From the NCBI GenBank assembly GCA_007135125.1, contig SLJK01000080.1:1-38529 (forward strand): 38,529 nucleotides of DNA, given 5' to 3'. The notes below the pieces were generated by a model that was given only the letters and a program-made list of their open reading frames with translations, was not told the origin of the DNA and did not search any database. Shown here piece by piece: positions 10,057-18,291 of the stretch. Within the stretch, counting starts at the first letter, position 1. Every line of letters begins with the position of its first letter. A program made the translations under genes and the position numbers. Source of the DNA: Syntrophomonadaceae bacterium (GTDB lineage Bacteria; Bacillota; Dethiobacteria; DTU022; UBA8154).

Positions 10057-10089
10057 CAGTTTCGGTACTGCCAGAGTACCTATCCTCCC
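10057..10089 (-). promoter_or_regulatory. SD GGGAGG, hairpin GGTACT-CTGGC-AGTACC, then ATG of the HDAC-like gene
   Basis: Reverse strand: GGGAGG ata GGTACTCTGGCAGTACC gaaactg ATG; hairpin 10064-10080. Confidence 0.7.
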
Positions 10090-10155
10090 TTCACATATAT
10101 TATTCTTCTCAGGTTTTAATACATATACTTCTGCTGCACAGCCTACCTAAAATGC

Positions 10156-11121
10156 TCAGGTGCGCAACCTGTATCTTCCATAACCAAGTTCTGCCTTGTG
10201 CCCGAGGTGTATAAATTCGCCCAGTTTCAAAAATGGCAGGTAACCTTCCTTATTATCACCTGTATAATCAACTTTTCCCAACAGCCCCGGTAAGTTATCT
10301 GCGGTATTCTTGTTAAGTTTATCAGCGTTTGAAAAAGTAACCTGGTTCTTTTTTATCTGGACTTTCTTTGCTTTTTCGATAACTTCATGGTAGCTGATCT
10401 CCAGCTCCAGCTCCAAGAAATCATGATGAAAATAATATATCATCTGCACCCTTTTTAATAATTCTCTTAAGATGAGAAAAAAACGGGGATCATGCAAATA
10501 CTCATCTTCTTCCGCTATTAAAGCCGGAGCAAGAAAAAGGAGGGAAAAACTTTTGCTGGTAGAGTTTTCTCTTGCCCAGTCCTCTACCTGGTTCCCTTTT
10601 ATATATACCGCTGTCTTCGAAATATTATCAGCGCCATCTCCATAAATTAACTGCTGTTCTCCTGTAAAAGGATTTTCTGCCAATACGCTCTTTAAATCCA
10701 ACTTTCCTTTCCCCACAGTCAGGCCTTTTTGAACAAATTGCTGAAAAATGCGTATAAGCAGCTCAGCATATTCGGTCCCTTTACCCAATAGAACCAGGTT
10801 AAATGTAATTTTTTCACCTTTAAAATAGTCAGTTTTTTTCTCTAAAGGTGGCTTCCAAACGAAAGGCGCCGGCACCGAACCATAGCGGCGAAATCCCTGG
10901 GAAGTTGAGGCTAAATTTTCATACATTAAAGCATAGGCGCAGTGGAACTTAAGAAGGCAATCTCCACACTCATTTTTTTGCATTTTGCAGGCATGGCGGT
11001 GGAGTATTTCCTTGAATTCTTTTTGAAAAAATAAACTTACTTTATTTGAAGGAAGCACTGCTCCTTCATCCTCGGCCTCCACAATAAAACTGTAATAAGC
11101 CATCTTGAAGTCCTTGAACAC
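10156..11121 (-). CDS. cas6: CRISPR-associated Cas6-like RAMP endoribonuclease (orphan)
   Basis: Cys-rich N-terminal motif CGDCLLKFHCAYALMYE, PAPFVWKPP, glycine-rich C-terminus FLKLGEFIHLGHKAELGYGRYRL typical of the Cas6/RAMP superfamily. GTG start with AAGGAG SD. Confidence 0.8.
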   Translation of the reverse strand: MFKDFKMAYYSFIVEAEDEGAVLPSNKVSLFFQKEFKEILHRHACKMQKNECGDCLLKFHCAYALMYENLASTSQGFRRYGSVPAPFVWKPPLEKKTDYFKGEKITFNLVLLGKGTEYAELLIRIFQQFVQKGLTVGKGKLDLKSVLAENPFTGEQQLIYGDGADNISKTAVYIKGNQVEDWARENSTSKSFSLLFLAPALIAEEDEYLHDPRFFLILRELLKRVQMIYYFHHDFLELELEISYHEVIEKAKKVQIKKNQVTFSNADKLNKNTADNLPGLLGKVDYTGDNKEGYLPFLKLGEFIHLGHKAELGYGRYRLRT

Positions 11122-11191
11122 ATAAACAACTCCTTACGCAGCAATTAACTGCCCGCTTTTTTAATTCGACACAATTGTTTCATTATCCTGC

Positions 11192-11220
11192 TTGTCATAT
11201 TTATTCTATTATGATAGAAT
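11192..11220 (+). promoter_or_regulatory. Predicted promoter (TTGTCA-17-TAGAAT) overlapped by palindrome TATTCTAT-TATG-ATAGAATA
   Basis: -35 TTGTCA 11192-11197, -10 TAGAAT 11215-11220; perfect 8-bp-arm inverted repeat 11202-11221 covers the -10. Confidence 0.6.
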
Positions 11221-11242
11221 ATCTATCCAAGGGGGTCCAAAC

Positions 11243-11401
11243 ATGAAAAACGTACAGATAAACATATCTATACCAGCCGCCTGGAAGGACATTTTAGAAA
11301 ACATGGCCCGAATATATTCTGTCGAAGAAGAAAAAACTCTCACTTACCTGGACCTGATCCGCAGAGCCATAAAGGAGAAGTATCAGTTAGATGATGAGTA
11401 A
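11243..11401 (+). CDS. Small ribbon-helix-helix-like DNA-binding protein
   Basis: ATG 11243 preceded by GGGGGT SD; MKNVQINISIPAAWKDILENMARIYSVEEEKTLTYLDLIRRAIKEKYQLDDE has a beta-strand/IP/helix/helix RHH-like pattern. Confidence 0.6.
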   Translation: MKNVQINISIPAAWKDILENMARIYSVEEEKTLTYLDLIRRAIKEKYQLDDE

Positions 11402-11798
11402 AAACTTCCATGTGGCAAAGGATTACATCTATTCCCTGCGCTATCACCTGGTATGGCGTCCTCGCTTCAACATTGATGTTTTGAAAAACGGAAAGAATAT
11501 TATTGAAAAGACGCTAAAAGGTGTTTGCCGGCAGTACGGATATGAGGTGCTTTATGTAGATATCAAGCAGGACTATATTCACCTTTTCTTGTCTACGGGT
11601 CCCACTGTAGCTCCGGCAGATGCTGTACGGGTATTGAAAAGCGTTACGGCAGCTTTTTTATTAAAGTACTTTCCCCAGCTGAAAGTTTTTTATGGTCTAT
11701 ATGGCTCCCTCTGGGAAAAGGACTGCTTACTAAGCACTACTTTTCAACTCGAGACGGAAACAATCCGCAAATATACAACACAAAAGAAAGGAAGGTGA
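11391..11798 (+). CDS. IS200/IS605 TnpA-like (Y1 HUH) protein with altered HUH motif
   Basis: LRYHLVWRPRFNIDVL, CRQYGYEVLYVDIKQDYIHLFLS, VLKSVTAAFLLKYFP, IRKYTTQ match the TnpA layout, but the H-x-H is Y-I-H (Tyr62, His64). Overlaps the RHH-like ORF by 11 bp. Confidence 0.75.
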   Translation: MMSKNFHVAKDYIYSLRYHLVWRPRFNIDVLKNGKNIIEKTLKGVCRQYGYEVLYVDIKQDYIHLFLSTGPTVAPADAVRVLKSVTAAFLLKYFPQLKVFYGLYGSLWEKDCLLSTTFQLETETIRKYTTQKKGR

Positions 11799-11825
11799 AG
11801 CCCGCCTTATTGCGGGTATAAATTT
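11785..11825 (+). promoter_or_regulatory. SD AGAAAGGAAGGTGA, hairpin CCCGC-CTTATT-GCGGG, 9 nt, then clpB ATG
   Basis: AGAAAGGAAGGTG aag CCCGCCTTATTGCGGG tataaattt ATG; no SD-like sequence between hairpin and ATG. Confidence 0.65.
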
Positions 11826-14435
11826 ATGGATATTAATCAATTTACCAATAAAGCAAAGGAAGCTATAGGAGCTGCTCAAAACTTGGCAGCGCGCTATCAC
11901 CACCAGCAGGTAGATTGCGAACATCTCCTGCTTGCACTCCTGGAACAGGAAGAGGGACTGGCTGCAAAACTTATTGAAAAAACCGGGTTAAACACCAAAA
12001 AAATTAAAGACACCCTGCAGGCTTACCTGAACAGGCAGCCAAAAGTATATTCGGGCGAGGGCTATGCTGAACAAATTTACATTAGCCCACGTCTGGGAAG
12101 GGTGCTGGAACACGCCAAAGAGGAATCGGCAACGTTTAAAGATGAATTTATTGGTGTAGAGCACCTGCTTCTATCCCTGCTGGAGGTTGACAAGGGAGAA
12201 TCAACTAAAATACTGAAAGATGCAGGTTTAAACAGAAACGCTCTTCTGCAAGCACTGCAAACTGTTAGAGGACACCAAAGGGTAACCAGCGCCGATCCGG
12301 AAGGCACATACGAAGCATTAACTAAGTATGGACGAGATCTAACAGAAATGGCTGCAGACGGGAAACTGGACCCCGTAATTGGCAGGGACGACGAGGTTCG
12401 TCGTGTGATACAGGTACTTTCCAGGAGGACCAAGAACAATCCTGTTCTAATAGGTGAACCCGGGGTAGGAAAAACTGCTGTCGCTGAAGGACTTGCCCAG
12501 CGAATAACCAAAAACGATGTTCCGGAAGGCCTAAAAAATAAACGCATTTTCGCCCTGGATCTCGGTGCTCTGCTTGCAGGAGCCAAGTTCAGAGGGGAAT
12601 TTGAAGAAAGGCTTAAAGCTGTACTCAAAGAGATACAGGATTCCAACGGGGAAATTTTGCTCTTTATTGATGAGCTGCATACGGTTGTAGGGGCCGGGGC
12701 TGCAGAAGGAGCTATGGACGCCAGCAATCTCCTTAAGCCCATGCTGGCCAGGGGAGAGCTTCACTGCATTGGTGCTACCACCCTGGCGGAATATCGCAAA
12801 CATATTGAAAAAGATGCTGCCCTGGAACGCCGCTTTCAGCCCGTAGTAATTGATGAGCCGGATACCGCCGACTCTATCTCCATCCTTCGCGGCTTAAAAG
12901 AACGTTACGAAGTTCACCACGGGGTACGCATTAAGGACTCGGCCCTGGTAGCCGCCGTCACATTGAGTCAGAGATACATCAGTGACCGCTTCCTGCCGGA
13001 TAAAGCGATCGACCTGGTAGATGAAGCTGCCGCCATGATAAGGGCCGAAATCGACAGCATGCCCAGCGAATTGGATGAAGTAACCAGGCGTATCATGCAG
13101 CTGGAGATAGAAAAAGAGGCCCTTAAGCTGGAAACCGATGAGGGTTCTGCTAAACGCCTGGATGAAGTTGAAAAAGAACTGACCAGACTTAAAGAAGAAG
13201 CAGAACAGCTAAAAAACCGGTGGGAAGAAGAAAAAGACGCTATCTCCCAACTCCGAAAAATTAGGGAAGAAATTGAAGAAACCAAGTTGGAGATGGAAAA
13301 GGCGGAACAAAACTACGATCTTAATCGATTGGCAGAATTAAAATATGGCAAAATGGCCCAATTGAACGAGCAGCTGAAAGAGGAAGAAGAAAAGTTACAA
13401 CAACAGCACAGCAGCGCACGCCTCTTAAAAGAAGAAGTGGACGAAGAAGATATCGCTACCGTTGTAAGCCGCTGGACAGGGATTCCCGTAAGCAAGCTTA
13501 TGGAAGGGGAAAAACAAAAAATCCTGCAGTTGGAAGATAGGCTGCATGATAGGGTGGTAGGTCAAAACGAAGCAGTTACCGCAGTTAGCGAAGCTGTGTT
13601 AAGAGCACGCTCCGGGGTTAAGGACCCCAATCGTCCTGTGGGCTCCTTTATTTTTCTTGGTCCCACCGGCGTAGGAAAAACCGAGTTGGCACGATCACTG
13701 GCTTTTGTTCTTTTTGATGACGAAAATGCCATGGTTCGTCTTGATATGTCGGAATACATGGAAAAACACTCTGTAGCACGACTTATAGGAGCACCTCCAG
13801 GTTATGTAGGGTATGAAGAAGGAGGACAGTTAACCAACGCCATACGCAGAAAACCTTTTTCCGTTATACTGTTTGACGAAATAGAAAAAGCGCACCAGGA
13901 CGTATTCAATGCCCTCCTACAAATACTTGATGACGGGCGTTTAACTGATTCCCAGGGACGGACGGTTGACTTTCGGAACACTGTATTAATTATGACTTCT
14001 AACCTGGGGAGCGAAATAATAATGGAAGCCGATATGGAGAACGAAGAATCCTTTAGCAAAGCAAAGGAACAGATTTTAAACCGGCTGCGTTCCTTTTTCA
14101 GGCCGGAATTCTTAAACAGGGTAGACGAAATAGTAACCTTCCACCCACTCGGCATGGAACACCTGCGGAAAATTGTCAAAATCCAGGCTGGTTTGCTGCA
14201 GCATAGACTTCAGGAACAGAATATCAAGCTTGAACTAACCGCAGAAGCAGAGGAATATTTGGCCGCTGTTGGGTATGATCCCATATATGGAGCCAGACCC
14301 CTGAAACGAACCATACAGAAAGAACTGGAGACCCAGCTCGCCAAACAACTTCTGGGCGGGACATTCAAAACGGGGGACAAGATAATCGTAGACAGTAAAG
14401 ATGAGGGTCTTGTCTTCCGGGTTGCAGAAGAATAA
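11826..14435 (+). CDS. clpB: ATP-dependent chaperone ClpB
   Basis: Clp_N repeats, [18 protein letters not shown] and [15 protein letters not shown] Walker A motifs, long coiled-coil M domain, [19 protein letters not shown]. Confidence 0.98.
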   Translation: MDINQFTNKAKEAIGAAQNLAARYHHQQVDCEHLLLALLEQEEGLAAKLIEKTGLNTKKIKDTLQAYLNRQPKVYSGEGYAEQIYISPRLGRVLEHAKEESATFKDEFIGVEHLLLSLLEVDKGESTKILKDAGLNRNALLQALQTVRGHQRVTSADPEGTYEALTKYGRDLTEMAADGKLDPVIGRDDEVRRVIQVLSRRTKNNPVLIGEPGVGKTAVAEGLAQRITKNDVPEGLKNKRIFALDLGALLAGAKFRGEFEERLKAVLKEIQDSNGEILLFIDELHTVVGAGAAEGAMDASNLLKPMLARGELHCIGATTLAEYRKHIEKDAALERRFQPVVIDEPDTADSISILRGLKERYEVHHGVRIKDSALVAAVTLSQRYISDRFLPDKAIDLVDEAAAMIRAEIDSMPSELDEVTRRIMQLEIEKEALKLETDEGSAKRLDEVEKELTRLKEEAEQLKNRWEEEKDAISQLRKIREEIEETKLEMEKAEQNYDLNRLAELKYGKMAQLNEQLKEEEEKLQQQHSSARLLKEEVDEEDIATVVSRWTGIPVSKLMEGEKQKILQLEDRLHDRVVGQNEAVTAVSEAVLRARSGVKDPNRPVGSFIFLGPTGVGKTELARSLAFVLFDDENAMVRLDMSEYMEKHSVARLIGAPPGYVGYEEGGQLTNAIRRKPFSVILFDEIEKAHQDVFNALLQILDDGRLTDSQGRTVDFRNTVLIMTSNLGSEIIMEADMENEESFSKAKEQILNRLRSFFRPEFLNRVDEIVTFHPLGMEHLRKIVKIQAGLLQHRLQEQNIKLELTAEAEEYLAAVGYDPIYGARPLKRTIQKELETQLAKQLLGGTFKTGDKIIVDSKDEGLVFRVAEE

Positions 14436-14516
14436 TTGAGGAAGCATAAAATAAAACAGGCGCCACACAGCTGCTTTCAGGCTTCACTACAAAACTGAAA
14501 TATTGTAAGTATTTCA

Positions 14517-14555
14517 TAAAAATGGGGGGTGCAAGAACTATACTGCACCCCCCAT
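14517..14555 (-). terminator. Terminator of the Mrp-type operon, convergent with clpB
   Basis: Perfect 12-bp inverted repeat ATGGGGGGTGCA/TGCACCCCCCAT (14522-14533 / 14544-14555); T5 run on the reverse strand. Confidence 0.75.
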
Positions 14556-14611
14556 CGCAATTTAAGCAAGAGTAAATACCTTTGGCTTTTTAACAAACAG
14601 CCTCCGGGTCT

Positions 14612-14917
14612 TTAATCCTTGCCACTTTGGATGCCCCATAAAACCATGATGGCCATAACAGCAGAAAAAAGCACCGTAGTTTCCAGCATGGTATCATAAG
14701 CACGGTAATCAAGAAGCACGTTAGTGACAAAGTTGAGCCCCCCACTTTCAGTCACGCTCTGATCCACGTAACGCCGCATAACATAGTTGTTGGTAGGGTT
14801 ATCAACTTCTCCGTACGCCGGCATCTCCATTACAGTCATAAACAATACTAAAGCCACCATAACGACCAGAAGCACAATAAAAGCCATATAAATTACTTCA
14901 CGCATTTTAATGTTCAA
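14612..14917 (-). CDS. MbhE-like / MrpA C-terminal domain-like membrane subunit
   Basis: PTNNYVMRRYVDQSVTESGGLNFVTNVLLDYRAYDTMLETTVLFSAVMAIM; last gene of Mrp/Mbh-type operon. TTG start. Confidence 0.8.
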   Translation of the reverse strand: MNIKMREVIYMAFIVLLVVMVALVLFMTVMEMPAYGEVDNPTNNYVMRRYVDQSVTESGGLNFVTNVLLDYRAYDTMLETTVLFSAVMAIMVLWGIQSGKD

Positions 14918-15162
14918 TTCGGTCGCCTCCCCACCTTGGATACTACTGTAATCATAATAATAGCCACTCCCACTCCAACAGCCGCTTCCGTGATCGCAAT
15001 ATCGGGAGAGTTGAGCTGCTGCCAGACAAGCGACATAATCGTACTGTATCCCGCAAAAATAATCACCACGTAAAGCAGATCTTCAAAAATAAAAACAGAG
15101 AGAGCCGCAACCACCAACAAGATCATGAGAAGGAAAAATATATATTCAGAAAAAATAACCAT
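14914..15162 (-). CDS. DUF4040 / MbhD-like antiporter subunit
   Basis: MVIFSEYIFFLLMILLVVAALSVFIFEDLLYVVIIFAGYSTIMSLVWQQLNSPDIAITEAAVGVGVAIIMIT; ATG 15162 with GGAGAGGAGG SD. Confidence 0.82.
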   Translation of the reverse strand: MVIFSEYIFFLLMILLVVAALSVFIFEDLLYVVIIFAGYSTIMSLVWQQLNSPDIAITEAAVGVGVAIIMITVVSKVGRRPN

Positions 15163-15163
15163 A

Positions 15164-15532
15164 CTATTCCCCCTCCTCTCCCTTAAAAAAATCTCCCTCT
15201 TCCTCTTCGTAATAAGTGCTGACCACAAAACTTCCTTCTGCCAGTGAAGTACCCCTTACATAAGCTGTTTTAGTAATAATATGTGTTATCACGGGGTTAA
15301 TTACGACAGTTAAAGCACCCATTAACAAAAGCTTCACCACATTGGTCGTCCCGGGAACGATTAAAACCAGTCCTAGAATGATCAAACCAACTCCCATGGT
15401 GTCACACTTGCCGAGAGCATGGAGCCTGTTGTAAACGTCCGGAAGACGTATCAAGCCTACCACCCCTACGGTCAGAAAGAAAAAACCCCCACTCATCAAT
15501 ATAATAGCTATAATTTCCCTTATTCCCTCCAT
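15164..15532 (-). CDS. mrpG: Na+/H+ antiporter subunit G
   Basis: MEGIREIIAIILMSGGFFFLTVGVVGLIRLPDVYNRLHALGKCDTMGVG; family N-terminus fits ATG 15532 rather than track start 15589. Confidence 0.9.
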   Translation of the reverse strand: MEGIREIIAIILMSGGFFFLTVGVVGLIRLPDVYNRLHALGKCDTMGVGLIILGLVLIVPGTTNVVKLLLMGALTVVINPVITHIITKTAYVRGTSLAEGSFVVSTYYEEEEGDFFKGEEGE

Positions 15533-15576
15533 ATCAAGTTCCGCAAGGCAATCCTGTCGGAAACCGCACCTCCTCC
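15533..15576 (-). promoter_or_regulatory. SD GGAGGAGGTG, 24-nt hairpin TTCCG..CGGAA, 6 nt, then mrpG ATG
   Basis: Reverse strand: GGAGGAGGTG cggt TTCCG-ac-AGG-attg-CCT-tg-CGGAA cttgat ATG. Confidence 0.55.
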
Positions 15577-15619
15577 GGATCATTCTCAAGCAAACTGCTG
15601 CAGAGCTACCAATTATAAA

Positions 15620-15886
15620 CTAGAAAAGACTTCCTTCCCGTAGAAGTTTTAAAATGCAAATGGTAGCAATAAAAGCGGCTAGAATAAATACCAGGGCAAT
15701 ATCCAGGTAAAAATAGGTTTCACTTAAATAAGTAAATATCAAAGTGTAGGCTACCACCATGGTCACTATCATATTCATAGCCGCCACCCTGTCGGTAGCC
15801 GTGGGGCCCTTAAAAGCCCTGTATAGGGAAACAAGACCTAAAACACCCAGCCCAAGCGCCAGAAAAATCATGAATGTCTCCAGCAT
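15620..15886 (-). CDS. mrpF: Na+/H+ antiporter subunit F
   Basis: FLALGLGVLGLVSLYRAFKGPTATDRVAAMNMIVT typical of MnhF/MrpF. Confidence 0.9.
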   Translation of the reverse strand: MLETFMIFLALGLGVLGLVSLYRAFKGPTATDRVAAMNMIVTMVVAYTLIFTYLSETYFYLDIALVFILAAFIATICILKLLREGSLF

Positions 15887-15887
15887 A

Positions 15888-16415
15888 TTAATCTCCTTCC
15901 TCGATATCTTTCATAATATCATAAAGATACCAGCTGCGGACCCCAAAGGCATGATGCCTGGTCATACCATGAACAAGAAGGCGATCTCCGTCCAAATCTA
16001 CAGTAATGGTTCCCGGCGTCATAGTGATAGAGTTGCCATAGAGTACCCTGGAAAGATCTTTTTCCAAATCAACCTTCAATACAATAAGGCCCGGGGAAAT
16101 AGGCATCTTGGGGCTTAAAACGATATAGGCAACGATAAAATTAGCAATAAGTATCTCTTTTATCAGGAAAACAAAATAACGAATGACCAGCCTTGTCTGG
16201 TGCCAGGTAATTCTTGTTTTCTTGGTCTCGTTAACCATCAACTGATTCCAGAACAACGTTAGCAAGGGAACCAGGATGAACCCCATTAAAAGATGCTGCC
16301 AGTCAAACTCGCCAGAGATGAGAAGCCAAAAGGCCATCAGCAGGAAAAAAATGATTATAGAACCCGGGATATCTCTCTTTACACGATTTATTATAATGGA
16401 ACTTCGTCCCTTCAT
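15888..16415 (-). CDS. mrpE: Na+/H+ antiporter subunit E
   Basis: LLISGEFDWQHLLMGFILVPLL, PGTITVDLDGDRLLVHGMT; ATG 16415 with GGGAGGTG SD. Confidence 0.9.
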   Translation of the reverse strand: MKGRSSIIINRVKRDIPGSIIIFFLLMAFWLLISGEFDWQHLLMGFILVPLLTLFWNQLMVNETKKTRITWHQTRLVIRYFVFLIKEILIANFIVAYIVLSPKMPISPGLIVLKVDLEKDLSRVLYGNSITMTPGTITVDLDGDRLLVHGMTRHHAFGVRSWYLYDIMKDIEEGD

Positions 16416-16433
16416 TACCTGCACCTCCCTCGC

Positions 16434-17918
16434 TTATAATAGCAGCCTTATAGATACCTGCTCTAAAAATTCCAGGATACGACCGGGGAAAAGACCCATG
16501 TAAATGATACCCAGTGCTGTAATAATAATAGGAACCAACATGGTGAAAGGAACTTTATCCATGGTCATCTGCGGATCGTGTCCCGAGGTAAAATAGGCCT
16601 GCCAAACAATAGGGAAATAATAAGCTGCATTAAGTAGGCCACTAACTACAATAAGAACAATAAAATATGGGTTATTGGCCTCCAGGCTCCCCAAAGCAAG
16701 GCCGTACTTGGTAATAAAACCGCCGAAGAAAGGTATCCCCACCATGGAAAGGGAAGCGATGGTAAAAGCAGCCATGGTAACCGGCATTTGATAGCCCAAT
16801 CCGGAAAAATGGATCACTTTTTTACGCCCCGTCTGGTAGTATACCGCACCTGCCGACATAAAAAGACAAATCTTCATTAATGCGTGGATAATAATGTGCA
16901 GCAATGCTGCCGTCACTCCCCACACAGTGCCCAGGCCCATGCCGAGGAAAATATAGCCGATCTGAGCCACAGTAGAATAGGCCAAGCGCCTCTTCAGATC
17001 CAGCTGAACAAAGGCAAAAAGTGAACCCCCCAGGATAGCCATGGTAGCCAACAAAAGGATCAGGCTGCGCAAAAAAGTTTCGTTAAAAACCTCTATACCG
17101 AAAACCAGGAAGTAAATTCGCAGCATGGAAATTATGTATACCTTTACTACAAGCCCTGACAAAACCGCGCTGGAAGGTGACGGAGCTGAAGAATGGGCAT
17201 CCGGAAGCCAAATATGTAGAGGGAAAAGAGCTGCCTTGACTCCCAGTCCAACAGTAAAAAAGCTCAAGGTGGCCCACATTAGGAACGGATACTGATCTCT
17301 TACCTCCAGTAACTCCGCAGCAACATAAGGCATATTTAAGTTGCCGGTAACCTGGTAAAGGAAACCAATGGCAAAAAGCATAAATCCGGAACCCAGCGTA
17401 GCCAACATCAGGTAGCGCAGGGACGCTTCGGTAGAAAGTTTCTCCCCTTTGGCTACCACCAATCCTACAGCACCGATAGATACAATCTCTACCATTACAT
17501 ACAGGTTAAAAAGGTCATTGGTAACAACAATACCCATCATAGAGGCCAAGGTCAAGAGGAATAGCGTATAATACCAACCGATAGCAGGCCCCGGAATCTC
17601 CTTGGTTAATGCTTTTAAGCTGTAGAACACAATAAGCAAGCAGCTGCCGGTTAAAAGCAGCAGCATCATCGCCGCCAGCTCGTCGATGAATATCTCAATC
17701 CCCCAGGGAGGAGGCCAATCCCCTGCATGATAATGAATAACCTCTCCACCTGCTACCCGAAAAGTAAGAACAACGCTAATAACAAAAACAATAATTACGG
17801 TGACAACAGTCAAGTAAGGGCAAACAACAGGCTTCCAACGGGCGAAAAAAGGCATGACAAAACAGAGCAGCAAAATAATTATGATAAGGAGAAACGGTAG
17901 TTTATCCCATAAAAACAT
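16434..17918 (-). CDS. mrpD: Proton-conducting antiporter subunit D (MrpD/NuoN-like)
   Basis: MVEIVSIGAVGLV, KAALFPLHIWLPDAHSSAPSPSSAVLSGLVVK, LLHIIIHALMKICLFMSAG motifs. ATG 17918 at 9 nt from GAGGTG; track start 17930 is an overlapping GTG. Confidence 0.95.
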   Translation of the reverse strand: MFLWDKLPFLLIIIILLLCFVMPFFARWKPVVCPYLTVVTVIIVFVISVVLTFRVAGGEVIHYHAGDWPPPWGIEIFIDELAAMMLLLLTGSCLLIVFYSLKALTKEIPGPAIGWYYTLFLLTLASMMGIVVTNDLFNLYVMVEIVSIGAVGLVVAKGEKLSTEASLRYLMLATLGSGFMLFAIGFLYQVTGNLNMPYVAAELLEVRDQYPFLMWATLSFFTVGLGVKAALFPLHIWLPDAHSSAPSPSSAVLSGLVVKVYIISMLRIYFLVFGIEVFNETFLRSLILLLATMAILGGSLFAFVQLDLKRRLAYSTVAQIGYIFLGMGLGTVWGVTAALLHIIIHALMKICLFMSAGAVYYQTGRKKVIHFSGLGYQMPVTMAAFTIASLSMVGIPFFGGFITKYGLALGSLEANNPYFIVLIVVSGLLNAAYYFPIVWQAYFTSGHDPQMTMDKVPFTMLVPIIITALGIIYMGLFPGRILEFLEQVSIRLLL

Positions 17919-17926
17919 CCCTAGGG

Positions 17927-18289
17927 TCACCTCAATCGCATGATATCAGGAGCGTATACTGTCCCGTAAAATTGATATAATTTAACAATTATTGCCAGAG
18001 CAAAAGCAGTTACGCTAAAACTTACCACAATACCTGTAAGCACTAAAACTGAAGGAAGGGGATTAATATAAAGTACCCCCTCGGGCAAAGTAGGGTCATA
18101 GATAGGTGCCACCCCACCTTCAATATTGCCCACTGCAATAAAAAACAGGAATATACCTGTTTCCATAATATTAATCCCGATAACTTTCTTAACCAGGTTG
18201 TGCTGAGTTAATATACAAAGACAGCCCAAACAGAACAAAATAATGGCTACAAAATAAGGATAATTAACCCATAGCATGGAAATATCCAC
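17927..18289 (-). CDS. mrpC: Na+/H+ antiporter subunit C (NuoK-like)
   Basis: HNLVKKVIGINIMETGIFLFFIAVG, DPTLPEGVLYINPLPSVLVLTGIVVSFSVTAFALAI. Confidence 0.93.
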   Translation of the reverse strand: MDISMLWVNYPYFVAIILFCLGCLCILTQHNLVKKVIGINIMETGIFLFFIAVGNIEGGVAPIYDPTLPEGVLYINPLPSVLVLTGIVVSFSVTAFALAIIVKLYQFYGTVYAPDIMRLR

Positions 18290-18291
18290 AA

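Noticed and set aside
9224-11243. Possible CRISPR array near the Cas6-like gene
   Set aside because: No regularly spaced direct repeats seen by eye in the flanking intergenic regions or elsewhere in the window.
11801-11816. CCCGC...GCGGG hairpin as an IS200/IS605 right-end element
   Set aside because: Could not identify a matching left-end hairpin, cleavage/guide sequences or target site; position between SD and clpB ATG explains it at least as well, though this remains an alternative.
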